A DNA stretch of 64,000 nucleotides from Microbaculum marinisediminis (GTDB taxonomy: Bacteria; Pseudomonadota; Alphaproteobacteria; Rhizobiales; Tepidamorphaceae). A program made the position numbers and the translations under genes. The notes under the pieces are model-generated. The model was given only the letters and a program-made list of their open reading frames with translations, ran no database searches and was not told the DNA's origin. This document shows, in pieces, positions 32,576 to 40,622 of this stretch. Each line of letters begins with the position of its first letter. The first letter of the stretch is position 1. The DNA lies in assembly GCF_025397915.1 (NCBI RefSeq), contig NZ_JALIDZ010000009.1, positions 1 through 64,000 on the forward strand, read 5' to 3'.

Positions 32576-33418
32576 TTAATAGTGACGGGGCGCTTCGCGC
32601 TTGATGCCGAGCCCCATGTTCATCGGGGCGTCCGCCAACAGTTCCATCGAGTGTCTTTTCTGTTGCTCGGGATCGTCGCGCGTCAGCGTCGGCAGGTTCG
32701 AGGCGGTTCCGTCGGCCTTGGACACCCTCTTCTCGAACGCAGCGGCGGGCTTGAAGAACATGTGCGAGAACTTGGACCACGGGATCGAAACGAACAGCAC
32801 CGTCGTGGCGATCAGGTAGAGCGCCAGGAACAGGGTGGCCCAGGGCACGGAACCCGCCGTCTGCAGCCACGCCCACAGGAGGCCGAAGGTGGCGCCCAGC
32901 ACGAGCGACACGATGAACAGATCGGCGCGCACGAACCGGAACGGCGAGTTGCCCTCGGCGGCGACATCGACGCGGATGAAGAACCAGAACCAGTAGCCGC
33001 CAACGCAGACCATCAGCGCGCCGATGTACCAGAGCGCGGCGAGGCCGGCCGGCGTGGGGGTCGCGGGCGTCGGGTAGGCGAACACCATAACCGCAGTGGC
33101 GATGACGTAGATCACGAAGCCGTACATGCCGAGCAGGTGCGCAATGCGACGGCGCGGGTTGCAGAACTCGCCCGACAACGCGACGTCGACTACGGCCGTC
33201 TGCACCGCGATCGACATCTTCTGGCCGCCGCCGACCTGCTTCTTCGCCTTGTCCCTGCCTTCACGCCAATTCCGAAAGAAATACGTGGCGCTCTTTTTGT
33301 GCACGACGTCGAACAGCGTGCCGCCGATGACAAGCAGCGCCATGATGACGACGTAGGTCTGCATGACGCTCGGCGACACGGACGCCGACAGCTCGGCGAA
33401 CGGATTACTGGTGAACAT
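32576..33418 (-). CDS. aprM: AprM, membrane anchor of APS reductase
   Basis: A 280-aa integral membrane protein with about five helices, resembling the membrane part of QmoC/NarI-type haem b proteins. It shows VMQTYVVIMALLVIGGTLFDV, AHLLGMYGFVIYVIATAVMVF with a helix His, WYIGALMVCVGGYWFWFFI, and LYLIATTVLFVSIPWSKFSHMFF with a second His-containing helix end. AprM replaces QmoABC in several sulfur-oxidising bacteria and should pass electrons from AprBA to quinone. First gene of aprMBA, divergent from the LysR gene. Confidence 0.85.
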   Translation of the reverse strand: MFTSNPFAELSASVSPSVMQTYVVIMALLVIGGTLFDVVHKKSATYFFRNWREGRDKAKKQVGGGQKMSIAVQTAVVDVALSGEFCNPRRRIAHLLGMYGFVIYVIATAVMVFAYPTPATPTPAGLAALWYIGALMVCVGGYWFWFFIRVDVAAEGNSPFRFVRADLFIVSLVLGATFGLLWAWLQTAGSVPWATLFLALYLIATTVLFVSIPWSKFSHMFFKPAAAFEKRVSKADGTASNLPTLTRDDPEQQKRHSMELLADAPMNMGLGIKREAPRHY

Positions 33419-33451
33419 TATGTTTCCCCCCGGTGAGGTATCGATTCACAC

Positions 33452-33465
33452 TAGCCGGCCGGCTA
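33452..33465. promoter_or_regulatory. 14-bp perfect palindrome in the aprM/lysR intergenic region
   Basis: TAGCCGGCCGGCTA is perfectly self-complementary and lies 34 bp upstream of aprM, in the 113-bp divergent promoter region. It is flanked by TCGAT on the left and ATCGA on the right, extending the symmetry loosely. It is a candidate operator for control of aprMBA. No regulator is known for it. Confidence 0.4.
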
Positions 33466-33514
33466 TCGAACAGCAATAAAATGTTTGCATTTATCTATTG
33501 TATAGGTCGTTTTG

Positions 33515-33529
33515 ATCGCTATAATCGAT
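33515..33529. promoter_or_regulatory. Candidate LysR autoregulatory site
   Basis: ATCG-CTATAAT-CGAT is a perfect inverted repeat of T-N11-A form placed 3 bp before the LysR start codon, where an autorepressing regulator would bind. It matches in arms and spacing the repeat at 26624-26638 upstream of soe. A second small repeat, CTAT-TGT-ATAG, lies just upstream near 33495. Confidence 0.5.
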
Positions 33530-33531
33530 TA

Positions 33532-34446
33532 ATGACGCTCGACCAGCTCCGTGTTTTCATCGAAGTGGCCGAACGCGGCCACATGACCCGGGCCGCGGAG
33601 GCCCTTGGCATGAGCCAGTCGGCCGCATCCGCCGCCGTTGCCGCGCTGGAAAACTACTATCAGATCAAATTGTTCGACCGGATCGGCCGCGGGATCCGCC
33701 TGACCAGACCCGGCCAGATATTCCTGCGCGAGGCACGGGCCGTGCTCGACCGCGCGTCGATGGCGCGATCGGTGCTGCAGGATCTCGCCGGTTCTCCCGC
33801 CGGCCCGGTGGACATCGCCGCCAGCCAGACAATCGCCACCTACTGGCTGCCCCGCCGGCTCGCATCCTTCCACGCCGCCAATCCGCGCGTCCGGCTCAAC
33901 GTCGTGATCCGGAATACAAACGAGGTGGAGCACGCGGTCGTCGAAGGCGAGGTGAATATCGGCCTGGTCGAGGGGCCGACGCAGCATCCGGCCCTGATCC
34001 GCCAGCAGATCGACCATGACCAGATCGTGCTGGTGGTCGCCTCGGGGCGGCCTTCCCTGCCGGTCAATGCTTCGGGCCGGCTCGATCTTCGCGCCATCAA
34101 CTGGGTGATCCGCGAGGCCGGCTCGGGCACCCGCCGCGCGCTCGAGGACCTGGCGTCCAAGGAAGACCTCACGCTGGACGACCTCAACATCTTCCTGGTC
34201 CTGCCCAGCAACGAGGCGGTCCGGGAAGCGATCGAGGCCGGCGCCGGCGCGACCATCATCTCGCGCCACGTCGTCGCCTCCGCCATCGCCGCGGGCAAGC
34301 TCACCGAAATCCCGATCGAACTGCCGCAACGCGAATACGCGCTGGTGCGCCACCGCGACCGCCACGCGACGCTGGCGCAGCAGACCCTGGTCGCCCACCT
34401 GACCGATGGCATCGCCCCGGATTCGCAAGCCCCCGATCAGCCCTAG
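33532..34446 (+). CDS. LysR-family transcriptional regulator of the sulfur island
   Basis: A 304-aa LysR regulator. The winged-helix DNA-binding domain occupies residues 1-60 (LRVFIEVAERGHMTRAAEALGMSQSAASAAVAALE), followed by a linker helix and a substrate-binding effector domain that starts near GPVDIAASQTIATYWLP. This layout is close to CysB/CbbR-like regulators of sulfur and carbon metabolism; the effector is unknown. ATG 33532 is chosen since the helix-turn-helix starts at its usual position; the frame is open from 33433. It is transcribed divergently from aprMBA, so aprMBA is the obvious target, with soe as a second one by motif. Confidence 0.9.
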   Translation: MTLDQLRVFIEVAERGHMTRAAEALGMSQSAASAAVAALENYYQIKLFDRIGRGIRLTRPGQIFLREARAVLDRASMARSVLQDLAGSPAGPVDIAASQTIATYWLPRRLASFHAANPRVRLNVVIRNTNEVEHAVVEGEVNIGLVEGPTQHPALIRQQIDHDQIVLVVASGRPSLPVNASGRLDLRAINWVIREAGSGTRRALEDLASKEDLTLDDLNIFLVLPSNEAVREAIEAGAGATIISRHVVASAIAAGKLTEIPIELPQREYALVRHRDRHATLAQQTLVAHLTDGIAPDSQAPDQP

Positions 34447-34487
34447 CGGACACTGCCTGCAGGTTCGTTGTCGCGCGGCCTGACGGC

Positions 34488-35327
34488 CTACCAGATCGCG
34501 GTTGCCGTCATGGCGAGGCGGCCGTCCTCGGCGCAGGTCCACAATGCGGCGGTCCCGTCGGGCAGACGCCGGCCGCAGACCCGGAACGGCGCCCCATCGA
34601 ACAGCGTTCCGACGCCGCGATAGCGCATGACGCGCGGCCTCTCGCCGGCGTTCATGTCGCGCGCCAGATACTGCAGGTATGTCGACTGCAGCGGACCATG
34701 CACGACGAGGCCGGGATAACCCTCGACCCCGGTCGCGTAGGGACGGTCGTAGTGAATCCGGTGGCCGTTATACGTCAGCGCCGAATAGCGGAACAGAAGT
34801 GTCGGCGTCGGGTCGATCACGCGCTCCAGTTCGGCGGCCTCTTCCGCGTAGCGCGGCGCGGCGGCGCCTGCCCCCTCCTCCCGATAGACGACGTCGTGGC
34901 GTTCGCTAACCGCCGCGCCGCGCTCGGTTTCGTAGTGGTGGCGCACGGCGACGAAACAGAGGTCGCCGGTGCGTCCCCGCTTCGCCGTCACATCCTCGAT
35001 GGTGGAGCGGCGCGTCACACGGTCGCCGACCCGCAGATCGCCGAGCCATTCGATCTCGCCGCCCGCCCACATACGGCGCGGCAACGGCACCGGCGGCAGG
35101 AAGCCGCCACGGGCGGGATGGCCGTCGCGACCGAGCGCCGACATCGGCGCGACCGGCGGGGCGAGGCACCAGTGGATCGCCAGCGGCGCCTCCTCGCCCG
35201 GCGCGGGCTCGCCCGGGTCCTCGTCGAGCATGGCCCGGTATCCCTTGACGAGCTGTGGCGTGATCTGATCGCGGGCTTCCTCGCCGTTGCCGATCCATCG
35301 GCGCAGATGATCGACATCGAGCGGCAT
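34488..35327 (-). CDS. Hotdog-fold acyl-CoA dehydratase (mesaconyl-C4-CoA hydratase/HTD2-like)
   Basis: A 279-aa double-hotdog protein. The N-terminal half is a FAS1-like dehydratase domain (PVPLPRRMWAGGEIEWLGDLRVGD). The C-terminal half has RYSALTYNGHRIHYDRPYA, with the Asn-His-x-x-His-x-Asp-like hydratase motif, and GLVVHGPLQSTYL. Such proteins hydrate mesaconyl-C4-CoA, itaconyl-CoA or similar acids. It is directly followed, with no gap, by an acyl-CoA dehydrogenase, and a CoA transferase lies divergently beyond, so a small dicarboxylic acid pathway is likely. Confidence 0.85.
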   Translation of the reverse strand: MPLDVDHLRRWIGNGEEARDQITPQLVKGYRAMLDEDPGEPAPGEEAPLAIHWCLAPPVAPMSALGRDGHPARGGFLPPVPLPRRMWAGGEIEWLGDLRVGDRVTRRSTIEDVTAKRGRTGDLCFVAVRHHYETERGAAVSERHDVVYREEGAGAAAPRYAEEAAELERVIDPTPTLLFRYSALTYNGHRIHYDRPYATGVEGYPGLVVHGPLQSTYLQYLARDMNAGERPRVMRYRGVGTLFDGAPFRVCGRRLPDGTAALWTCAEDGRLAMTATAIW

Positions 35328-36506
35328 CTAGTAGGACCTCGGCAGCTTGAGCACGTGCTCGGCGACATAGGACAGGATGAGGTTCGTCGAGATCGGGGCG
35401 ACCTGATAGAGCCGGGTCTCGCGGAACTTGCGCTCGACATCGAAATCGGTGGCGAAGCCGAAGCCGCCGTGGGTCTGCAGACAGGTGTCGGCGGCGTGCC
35501 AGGAGGCCTCGGAGGCGGCGAGCTTGGCCATGTTGGCGAATTCGCCGGCCGGCTCGCCGGCATCGAACTGGGCGGCGGCGTGATAGACCATCAACCGGGC
35601 TGACTGGAACTCGACGTAGTTGCGCGCGATCGGGAACTGGACGCCCTGGTTCTGGCCGATGGGGCGTCCGAAGACGACCCGGTCGCGGGCATAGGCGGTC
35701 GCCTTGTCGAGGAACCAGCGGGCATCCCCCAGGCACTCGGCAGCAATCAGGATGCGCTCGGCATTCATGCCGTCGAGGATGTAGCGCAGCCCCTTTCCCT
35801 CCTCGCCGATTCGGTTTCCCGCCGGGATCCGGAGATCCTCGAAGAAGACTTCCGTGGTGGCGTGGTTGATCATCGTCTCGATCGGGCGGATGCGCAGCGC
35901 GTGTTCCGGCGCTTCACGCATGTCGACCAGGAAGACCGACAGCCCCTCGGTGCGCTTTTCGACCTTGTCCTTCGGCGTCGTGCGGGCCAGCAGGACCATC
36001 AGGTCGGAGTGCTCGGCGCGGCTGGTCCAGACCTTCTGCCCGTTGACCACGTAGTGATCTCCGTCGCGGGTCGCCGTCGTGCGGATCGACAGGGTATCGG
36101 TGCCGGCGGTCGGCTCGGTGACGCCGAAGGCCTGCAGCCGCAGTTCGCCCGACGCGATCGCGGGCAGATAGCGGCGCTTCTGCTCCTCGGTGCCATGCCG
36201 GAGCAGCGTGCCCATGGTGTACATCTGGGCGTGACAGGCGGCCCCGTTGCCACCGCTGGCATGGACTTCTTCCAGGATCGCCACCGCGGCCGTCAGGTTC
36301 AGACCGCTGCCGCCATACTCGGTCGGCACCAGAACCGACAGAAACCCGCCCTCGGTCATCGCCTCGACGAACTGGGTAGGATAGGCCCTGTCGCGATCGA
36401 GCTTGCGCCAGTATTCGCCGGGGAAACGGGCGCAGAGCCCCCGCACCGCCTCCCGGATCGCCTTGATGTCGTCGGTATCGGCCTGCGGAAGATCGGTCGT
36501 TTGCAT
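35328..36506 (-). CDS. Acyl-CoA dehydrogenase
   Basis: A 392-aa FAD-dependent acyl-CoA dehydrogenase. It has the N-terminal helical domain (VLVPTEYGGSGL), the middle beta domain (LQAFGVTEPTAGTDTLSIRTTA and YVVNGQKVWTSRAEHSDLMV), and the C-terminal four-helix domain (FGRPIGQNQGVQFPIA ... QTHGGFGFATDFDVERKFRE). The catalytic base is not obvious by eye. It forms a two-gene unit with the hotdog dehydratase (stop and start abut). The substrate is unknown. Divergent from the CoA transferase. Confidence 0.92.
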   Translation of the reverse strand: MQTTDLPQADTDDIKAIREAVRGLCARFPGEYWRKLDRDRAYPTQFVEAMTEGGFLSVLVPTEYGGSGLNLTAAVAILEEVHASGGNGAACHAQMYTMGTLLRHGTEEQKRRYLPAIASGELRLQAFGVTEPTAGTDTLSIRTTATRDGDHYVVNGQKVWTSRAEHSDLMVLLARTTPKDKVEKRTEGLSVFLVDMREAPEHALRIRPIETMINHATTEVFFEDLRIPAGNRIGEEGKGLRYILDGMNAERILIAAECLGDARWFLDKATAYARDRVVFGRPIGQNQGVQFPIARNYVEFQSARLMVYHAAAQFDAGEPAGEFANMAKLAASEASWHAADTCLQTHGGFGFATDFDVERKFRETRLYQVAPISTNLILSYVAEHVLKLPRSY

Positions 36507-36699
36507 GTCGTCTCGTCGAATGTTGAAGCCGCACCAGAATGGCAGTCCGAGGGCCGCACGGCAAAGGCCGGTTTATTTCCGCTTCACCGGATTTGTGTAC
36601 CGCGGAACGATCGGCCCGCGGTTTCGGCTTTGACTTCGACGATGCATCGGGGACTGTGTGACCTGTGGAACCGGGCAGACACGGGCGGGCACCGATCAG

Positions 36700-37839
36700 A
36701 TGGATGGAGCGCTGGAAGGTATTGTCGTGGTCGCGCTGGAGCAGGCCGTCGCGGCACCGCTGGCGACCTGCCGCCTCGCCGACGCGGGCGCACGCGTCAT
36801 CAAGCTGGAGCGGGCCGAGGGCGATTTCGCCCGCGGCTACGACGATGCGGTTCTCGGCGAGTCGAGCTATTTCGTCTGGATCAATCGCGGCAAGGAATCC
36901 TGCCGCGTCGACCTCAAGCGCGACGACGACATGGCGCTGGTCGCCGCGATGCTGGCGAAGGCCGATGTCTTCGTGCAGAACCTCGCGCCGGGAGCGGCCG
37001 AACGGCTCGGATTGGGGGCGGCCGCGCTACGTGCCCGCCATCCCCGCCTCACCGTCTGCGACATCTCGGGCTACGCTCCCGACACGCCGGACTACCGGCG
37101 CAAGGCGTACGACCTGCTGATACAGGCCGATGTCGGGCTTTCCGCGATCACTGGAACGCCCGATGGCGGGCCGAGCCGGGTCGGGATCTCGATCGTCGAT
37201 ATCGCCACAGGGCAAGCGGCCCACGCGGCCATCCTCGAAGCCCTTCTCAGACGCGGGCGGACAGGCGAAGGATCGCATATCCAGATCTCGCTATTCGACA
37301 CCATCGCCGAATTGATGAACGTGCCCTACCTGCAGGCGCGCTATGGCGGCAAGGCGCCGAAGAGGGCCGGACTAGCCCACCCCTCGATCGCCCCGTACGG
37401 CGTGTTCCGCCTCAAGGACGGGGACATCGTGCTGGCGGTCCAGACCGACAACGAGTGGACGGTGCTGTGCGCCGATGTCCTCCGACGGCCGGACCTGGCG
37501 CAGGATCCGCGCTTTGGGACGAATGTCTCGCGCGTCCGCCATCGGGCCGCTGTCGACGCGGCGGTCCAGGGCAGCCTCGATGCATGGACGTTTGCCGCCC
37601 TCAACGAGGCTCTCGACCGCGCCCGCATCGCATACGGCCGGCTATCCTCGCTCGCCGACCTGATCGCCCATCGCAGCGTGGCGAAGATGTCCGTCGCCGT
37701 GACCGGTGGAAACGCCGAGGTGCTGGCGCCAGCCGCTTTCGTCAACGGAGAGCGCCCCACACTTCGGCCGGTGCCGAAACTCGGCGAGCACGATGCACCG
37801 CTTCGCGCGGAGTTCGCGCCGACGAACCGCCGGAAATGA
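36700..37839 (+). CDS. Family III CoA transferase (CaiB/BaiF type)
   Basis: A 379-aa family III CoA transferase that moves CoA between carboxylic acids. The N-terminal Rossmann segment (GIVVVALEQAVAAPLATCRLADAGARVIKLE) is complete. The residue expected to be the catalytic Asp lies in KAYDLLIQADVGL near residue 136, followed by GPSRVGISIVDIATG. ATG 36700 is the first Met fitting the domain; 36658 is an earlier in-frame start. It is divergent from the acyl-CoA dehydrogenase and together with the dehydratase could activate and process a short dicarboxylic acid. Confidence 0.9.
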   Translation: MDGALEGIVVVALEQAVAAPLATCRLADAGARVIKLERAEGDFARGYDDAVLGESSYFVWINRGKESCRVDLKRDDDMALVAAMLAKADVFVQNLAPGAAERLGLGAAALRARHPRLTVCDISGYAPDTPDYRRKAYDLLIQADVGLSAITGTPDGGPSRVGISIVDIATGQAAHAAILEALLRRGRTGEGSHIQISLFDTIAELMNVPYLQARYGGKAPKRAGLAHPSIAPYGVFRLKDGDIVLAVQTDNEWTVLCADVLRRPDLAQDPRFGTNVSRVRHRAAVDAAVQGSLDAWTFAALNEALDRARIAYGRLSSLADLIAHRSVAKMSVAVTGGNAEVLAPAAFVNGERPTLRPVPKLGEHDAPLRAEFAPTNRRK

Positions 37840-37998
37840 TTGGCCGGAAATGATGGATCGCCCCGGCAGTAGACTCCAACTCTAGCGAGGAGCAGAGTCT
37901 TACGTAACGTCAATGAAAAACCACGAGAAATTATCGATAGCTAAACAAATTGCCGCCCCAATTAACTCTACATACGTAGGCTATATTCGAATTTTGAG

Positions 37999-38982
37999 AT
38001 GCGATCCGTCCGGTCTCGTCGTTATCCAAGGGGGGTGACCGGACCTGGTTTTCGCAACGAATGGGGCGCGCGGGTGACTCGACTTCTGGTATTGGCTTTC
38101 CTTCCGGTCGCGATCGCGGCGACAGGCCTAGCCGGAACATCCAGCCCCTCGATGTCGGTGGAGCGCCGCAGCGAAACCACCCAGCACGACCTGCCGCTGG
38201 GGATCTACGACCCCCACAAGACGTTCAAGCAGACGCGGAACCTCGCCTTCGAGCACGTTTTCGTCAAATGGCAGACCTTCGATGCGCACTGGCTGCGCAA
38301 GAAAGCCCGGTATGCGGCTAAACGGCGCCGCAAGATGCTCGTTACCGTCGAACCGTGGACCAAGTCCCCCGGCGACACCGGCGCCACGTTGTTCAGCGAC
38401 ATCGTGAATGGTGCATACGACCGGGAGATCACCGCAATCTGCAGCGAGGTTTCCAGGATCAGGCGCAGGCCGCTGGTGCGCTGGGGCCATGAGATGGAAG
38501 AGGTCAGGGGCCGCTATCCATGGGCACGCGACGACAGTGATGGTTATGTCCGAGCCTTCCGGTATTTCGTTTCGAGTTGCCGGGAGATCGCGCCGAAAGC
38601 GCGGTTCATCTGGTCTCCGCTCGGTCACAGGGACCTTGCCCCGTACTATCCGGGCGACGCCTTTGTGAATTTCATCGGGCTGCCGATCTACAGCTATCAG
38701 AAAGCCGACAGGAAATGGTTCAATCGCAGCCGCACCTTCAAGGAGGCGGTGGCGGAGAAATACAATCGCGTCACCCGTTTCAACAAACCGGTCATCCTCG
38801 CCGAACTCGGCGTCAGCGGTACGCGCTGGTACGAAAGACGGTGGCTCAGGCAACTGAAAAAAGCGGGCGAGCTCTTTCCGCGAGTCAAGGCGACGCTTTA
38901 CTTCAACATGCGTGAGGTCGCTGACTGGCCCGACGGCCTGGGCAGGCCGGACTGGCGCATCGCGCCGCGGCAGCTGCGCTAG
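37999..38982 (+). CDS. Exported GH26-like glycoside hydrolase
   Basis: Up to 327 aa. An internal hydrophobic stretch (VTRLLVLAFLPVAIAATGLAG) is a likely signal peptide, so translation may really begin at GTG 38074 rather than ATG 37999. The mature protein resembles GH26-type TIM barrels. VRWGHEMEEVRGRYPWA holds the acid/base Glu after WGHE, VNFIGLPIYSYQ follows, and NKPVILAELGVSG holds the nucleophile Glu. GH26 enzymes act on beta-mannans or related polysaccharides, sometimes during exopolysaccharide synthesis. No exopolysaccharide genes adjoin. Confidence 0.7.
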   Translation: MRSVRSRRYPRGVTGPGFRNEWGARVTRLLVLAFLPVAIAATGLAGTSSPSMSVERRSETTQHDLPLGIYDPHKTFKQTRNLAFEHVFVKWQTFDAHWLRKKARYAAKRRRKMLVTVEPWTKSPGDTGATLFSDIVNGAYDREITAICSEVSRIRRRPLVRWGHEMEEVRGRYPWARDDSDGYVRAFRYFVSSCREIAPKARFIWSPLGHRDLAPYYPGDAFVNFIGLPIYSYQKADRKWFNRSRTFKEAVAEKYNRVTRFNKPVILAELGVSGTRWYERRWLRQLKKAGELFPRVKATLYFNMREVADWPDGLGRPDWRIAPRQLR

Positions 38983-39253
38983 GCCCCAACCGCCAGCCTC
39001 CGCGCCTTCGGGCCGCGACAACGCCACCCGACCACATCGTCGCACACTCTACTGAGACCGCCCCCTCCCCCGGCGCGGTCAACGACTCGTCGCACGCCCC
39101 GCTCCTCGCGCCTCGGCAACGAAAAAACAGACCGTTAGATATACGCCTACACTCGCGGGAACGCCCGCCTCCCTGCTCGCGCCATACCATATCCCGCCAG
39201 CCCTCTGGCTTTTAACGACTAGGCCCGAGGCAGCGAACGGGAGGAAAATACTC

Positions 39254-40501
39254 ATGAAATCAAGGCTCTTTGGTGCCGTTGCGGCAACCGCCATCCTGAT
39301 GGCCGCAGGCGCACACGCGGCAGATCCGGTGAAAGTCGGCTTTATGGCCACCCTCGAAGGCACCTACACCGTGCTCGGCGAAGACGGCCAGCGCGGGTTT
39401 GAGGTCGCGCTCAAGAAATGGGGCAACAAGGCCGGAGGCCGCGATATCGAAGTGATCGTCGCCCCGACCGACGCCAGCCCGGAAAGCGCGTTGCGCGCCG
39501 TGCGCAAGCTCGTCGAGCAGGACAAGGTCGACTTCGTCATCGGCCCGCTCTCCGGTTCCGAGGGCATCGCGCTGCGGGACTACGCCAAGACGCAGCCGCA
39601 GGTGACAATCATCAACGGGTCCTCCGGCGCCCAGGAAACGACCTTCGTCGATCCGGCGGAAAACTTCTTCCGCTACAACATGGACGGCGCCCAGTGGGGT
39701 GTGGGTCTCGGCGACTACGTCTACAATGACAAGGGATGGAAGACCGTGGCTTCCGTCGCCGAGGACTATTCGTTCGGCTACACCAACTTCCTCGGTTTCG
39801 CCCACGAATACTGCAAGGCCGGCGGCAAAATAACCGAACGTCTCTGGGTGCCGCTCGGCACCAAGGACTTCGCGTCGATCATCGCCGCTCTGCCCGACGA
39901 CGTCGACGCCATCTATCTCGGCCTCGGCGGCGGCGATGCGGTCAATTTCCTCAACCAGTACCAGCAGGCCGGCGGCGGCGACGTGGGCCTCATCGGCGGT
40001 ACGATCATGGTCGACGGCACGGTGCTGTCCTCGAAGGGCAACGCCAAGAAGCAGCTCATCGGCACGCCGTCCTCCGGCCCGCAGGCGGACACCTGGGACG
40101 ATGCCAAGTGGCAGGAATACGTAAAGGCGTACCAGGACGCATTCCCGCCCGAGAAGCGCTTCCCGAGCCCGTCGCTGCTGGCGACCGGCTATTACAACGC
40201 GGCCGACGCCGCCTTCACCTGCCTCGATGAGGTCAATGGCGACCTGTCGGACGGCCAGGAGAAGTTCCGCGGTTGCCTGGCGTCCATCGAGCTCGACGCG
40301 CCGAACGGGAAGATCACCCTCGACAAGAACCGGCAGGCGATCGGCTCCAACTTCGTCTTCGAAGTGGTCGAGATGCCCGACGGAAACCTCGGCACCAAGA
40401 TGGTGAAGAAGGTCGACAACGTGACCCAGACCCTCGGCGTCCCCGAGGACGAGTTCCGCAAGCTCGGCCTGCCGTCCCGCGACATCGTGGACTGCGACTG
40501 A
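39254..40501 (+). CDS. Branched-chain-type ABC transporter periplasmic binding protein
   Basis: A 415-aa LivK-type solute-binding protein with an N-terminal signal peptide (LFGAVAATAILMAAGAHA, cleavage after AHA). The two-lobed periplasmic binding core begins VKVGFMATLEGTYTVLGEDGQRGFEVAL and includes FVIGPLSGSEGIALRDYA. Aromatic compounds and amides are frequent ligands of this group, so the family name does not fix the substrate. GGGAGGAAAA precedes ATG 39254. It is the first gene of the plus-strand block; a strong stem-loop follows it, consistent with higher expression than the permease genes. Confidence 0.93.
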   Translation: MKSRLFGAVAATAILMAAGAHAADPVKVGFMATLEGTYTVLGEDGQRGFEVALKKWGNKAGGRDIEVIVAPTDASPESALRAVRKLVEQDKVDFVIGPLSGSEGIALRDYAKTQPQVTIINGSSGAQETTFVDPAENFFRYNMDGAQWGVGLGDYVYNDKGWKTVASVAEDYSFGYTNFLGFAHEYCKAGGKITERLWVPLGTKDFASIIAALPDDVDAIYLGLGGGDAVNFLNQYQQAGGGDVGLIGGTIMVDGTVLSSKGNAKKQLIGTPSSGPQADTWDDAKWQEYVKAYQDAFPPEKRFPSPSLLATGYYNAADAAFTCLDEVNGDLSDGQEKFRGCLASIELDAPNGKITLDKNRQAIGSNFVFEVVEMPDGNLGTKMVKKVDNVTQTLGVPEDEFRKLGLPSRDIVDCD

Positions 40502-40520
40502 CGCTCCCAAGACAGAACCC

Positions 40521-40547
40521 GGGCCGGGTGTCGACGACATCCGGCCC
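40521..40547 (+). other. Stem-loop after the binding-protein gene
   Basis: GGGCCGGGTGTCG pairs with CGACATCCGGCCC (one G:U), giving a stem of about 11 bp with a short loop. No T tract follows, so it is more likely an mRNA-stabilising or partly terminating structure than a full terminator. Such structures after transporter binding-protein genes raise their level relative to downstream genes. Confidence 0.5.
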
Positions 40548-40622
40548 GACTGTCCGACCCCTCGTCCGCCTGCGCTGGCGAGGCTGAGATGGCGTCAATG
40601 CACCCAGCGTGAGGGGCGCACG

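Noticed and set aside
39196-39213. Short hairpin GCCAG-CCCT-CTGGC followed by TTTT before the binding-protein gene
   Set aside because: The stem is only 5 bp and lies 40 bp before a well-placed start codon, so it is too weak to call as a terminator or attenuator.
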